A stretch of DNA of 64,000 nt. Source: Spirodela intermedia (taxonomy: Eukaryota > Streptophyta > Magnoliopsida > Alismatales > Araceae). Made by a program: the position numbers and the translations under genes. Positions 62,598 to 64,000 of this stretch are shown one piece after another. The DNA is taken from assembly GCA_902729315.2 (NCBI GenBank), contig LR746271.1, positions 4,794,001 to 4,858,000 of the forward strand, written 5' to 3'. Positions within the stretch are counted from its first letter, which is position 1; each line of letters opens with the position of its first letter. Under the pieces are notes generated by a model. It was not told where the DNA came from. It saw only the letters and a list, made by a program, of their open reading frames with translations, and made no database searches.

Positions 62598-64000
62598 TGA
62601 CGTGACTCAGTCGTTGTATATTAAATCACGTAAATATAAAATTTATAAAACTAGAAAATATGAATTTTCAAATATTTAAAAGTATTTCTAAATAAATATA
62701 TTAATTATAATTCAATAAAACTTCCAAAAATAGCAATAATTTTTCAAGTCGATCATAGGGATGTAATATAATATCTGGTAACTATTCATAATTTTTCTTA
62801 ATGAATACGATTTCTATGAATTTCATACTAGGAAATAAAAAGGAAATATATTTCAAATTCACGAAAAAAGGGAAATAAGGGTGCAGACGTCGGGATGATG
62901 TCAGTGCCTAGCGGATGAGAATTGGGTGAAAACAGAGTTCTACCAGACGATTCTTGCGTAAGCGATTACAGATGATTTAATTAATTAAATTAAGATCTGT
63001 AAAAGTTGGAAGAATCGTAATTGAACAAAGTATATTTTGGTAACTTAAAAACACAAAAATTATCACTAAATGAAGCGTAAAGTAAATTGAAAGTAGGAAA
63101 ATAGAGTTCTGGCGTCACGACGGCGATGCGTCGGCGATACACTAGAATCCTGAGCGTTCGAGAGGATCGTCGTGTAGTGTCCACAGCCTCTAAGGCTCTC
63201 ATTGGATAAAGACGACGTAGGCGATCTCTAGATCTTCTCGTGAAGTTTAGAGATCAATAAAGTGGGTTGTCGAATCATCTCCAACGGCTGTCACTCAGTG
63301 GAGCGGAAAAATGGCAACTTTGCGGCTCTCCAACGACTGTCACCCGACAGAGAGGAGCTAGATGGAGGTGGGGCATATGTCAGGGAGCTTCATCCTCAGG
63401 TCCACGCAGCAAGAGGAGGCTCTTCATCGCATTTGGTACGCTCTCAGGAGGTGGCGACTCATCTCCTAGCAGATCGTCCTCTTCTTGACGACGGCTTGTT
63501 CATCGATCAATCGGAGATGATTTACTCGATGGATTGCGATCCTTTTATCGTGAATCGTTTAGCAATTTTAGTAGCAATGCTCTGCAAATCATGTTGACGA
63601 GATTTTCGCCGATGATCCAGCGATTCTCATTGCTTCATCCTTCACTAGCGATCTACAGGAAAGTCGCGATAATCAAATAAAAATATATGAATTTTGACTC
63701 TAGGAGGATTCAAACCCTCGCTGGTCGCCCGCCTCTGAGGAAGGTGTGACGTGAGTTTAGTCCCACATTGGTTATGTACTGATTTTTTGGGCGAATATAT
63801 AGTAATGTTAGCTTTATAAGCAAAGTCATTACTCTCGCGTGTACGACCACTCCTTGCCCCACAACCAGCTAGCCACCGGTGACGTGGAAAGGGAGTGGCG
63901 CACATGTGCCCCTATCGGTCCAAACCAAGCCGCTCAAGCCCCTGCTTGCAGCTACTCCTCGACTGCACTTCCGACCTGCTTGCGGGCCCGGCTGACTAAC
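62598..64000 (-). mobile_element. Young LTR in reverse orientation, cut by the window edge
   Basis: It begins TGACGTGACTCAGTCG after AGAGAGC; unit 2 at about 32637 has no insertion there. It follows the family LTR in reverse to the GGGCCCGGCTGACT end of the window, so about 235 bp (up to the TGATAAG end) lie outside. It is the richest in CG dinucleotides of all copies, hence probably the most recent. Whether an internal region follows cannot be seen. Confidence 0.85.
63760..63801 (+). promoter_or_regulatory. USE-like box plus TATA, antisense in LTR
   Basis: GTCCCACATTG (63760-63770), a 25-bp spacer, then TATATA (63796-63801), in the best preserved LTR. Confidence 0.45.

Noticed and set aside
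63675-63730. tRNA B-box-like phrase (GGTTCAAATCC type) in the LTRs
   Set aside because: No matching A box at the right distance and no cloverleaf, so a tRNA gene or tRNA-derived SINE is not supported.
1-64000. CRISPR arrays, bacterial operons, rRNA genes
   Set aside because: No regularly spaced short repeats or rRNA-like sequence; introns and retrotransposons show a plant nuclear genome.

Overview
The window is nuclear DNA from a flowering plant. It is AT-rich, has intron-bearing genes with GT-AG splice sites, and carries many decayed copies of one Athila-like Ty3/gypsy retrotransposon family. The genes are MIKC-type MADS-box genes of the SVP/StMADS11 (JOINTLESS, AGL24) group. A monocot is possible, but the sequence alone does not settle the species. 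All identities below were judged by eye from translations and splice-site reading; no search was run.

Layout: three tandem copies of one segment, each holding an eight-exon SVP-like gene on the + strand. Copy 1 (1873-9577) has good exons 1-5, but its exon 6 splice sites are damaged and exon 7 has a nonsense codon. Copy 2 (34782-41690) is intact: exon sizes are 182, 79, 62, 100, 42, 42, 179 and 13 nt, and it predicts a 232-residue protein ending in the SVP-type [10 protein letters not shown] tail. Copy 3 (46387-53462) is a pseudogene: its MADS exon has frameshifts, exon 2 has a 1-nt deletion, and exon 7 has its own nonsense codon. Copies 1 and 3 resemble each other (type A) more than copy 2 (type B). 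Their upstream regions (about 430-1872, 33400-34781, 44980-46386) and 3' regions (to about 10920, 42960, 54960) are also duplicated.

Between genes 1 and 2 lies a composite retrotransposon (19447-31412, flanked by the 5-bp repeat GTACT). Its gag-protease-RT-RNaseH-integrase region is broken. Two solo LTRs of the same family have inserted into it: 19684-21315 (same strand, inside the 5' LTR) and 25632-27302 (opposite strand, inside integrase, flanked by CTATT). The paralogous segment near 61545 keeps the empty site. Further LTR copies lie at 16978-18675, 57533-58434, 59066-60453 and 62598-64000 (running off the window).

The gene cluster looks like a local SVP/DAM-type amplification in which one copy stays intact while its neighbours decay. 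The segment at 60560-62597 matches the DNA that precedes gene 2, so a fourth (type B) copy is predicted a few kb beyond the right edge. The most unusual signal is a snRNA-type promoter pair (USE-like box plus TATA at a fixed 25-bp spacing). It lies on the antisense strand of the LTRs: five copies keep both boxes, and a sixth keeps the box and spacing but not the TATA.
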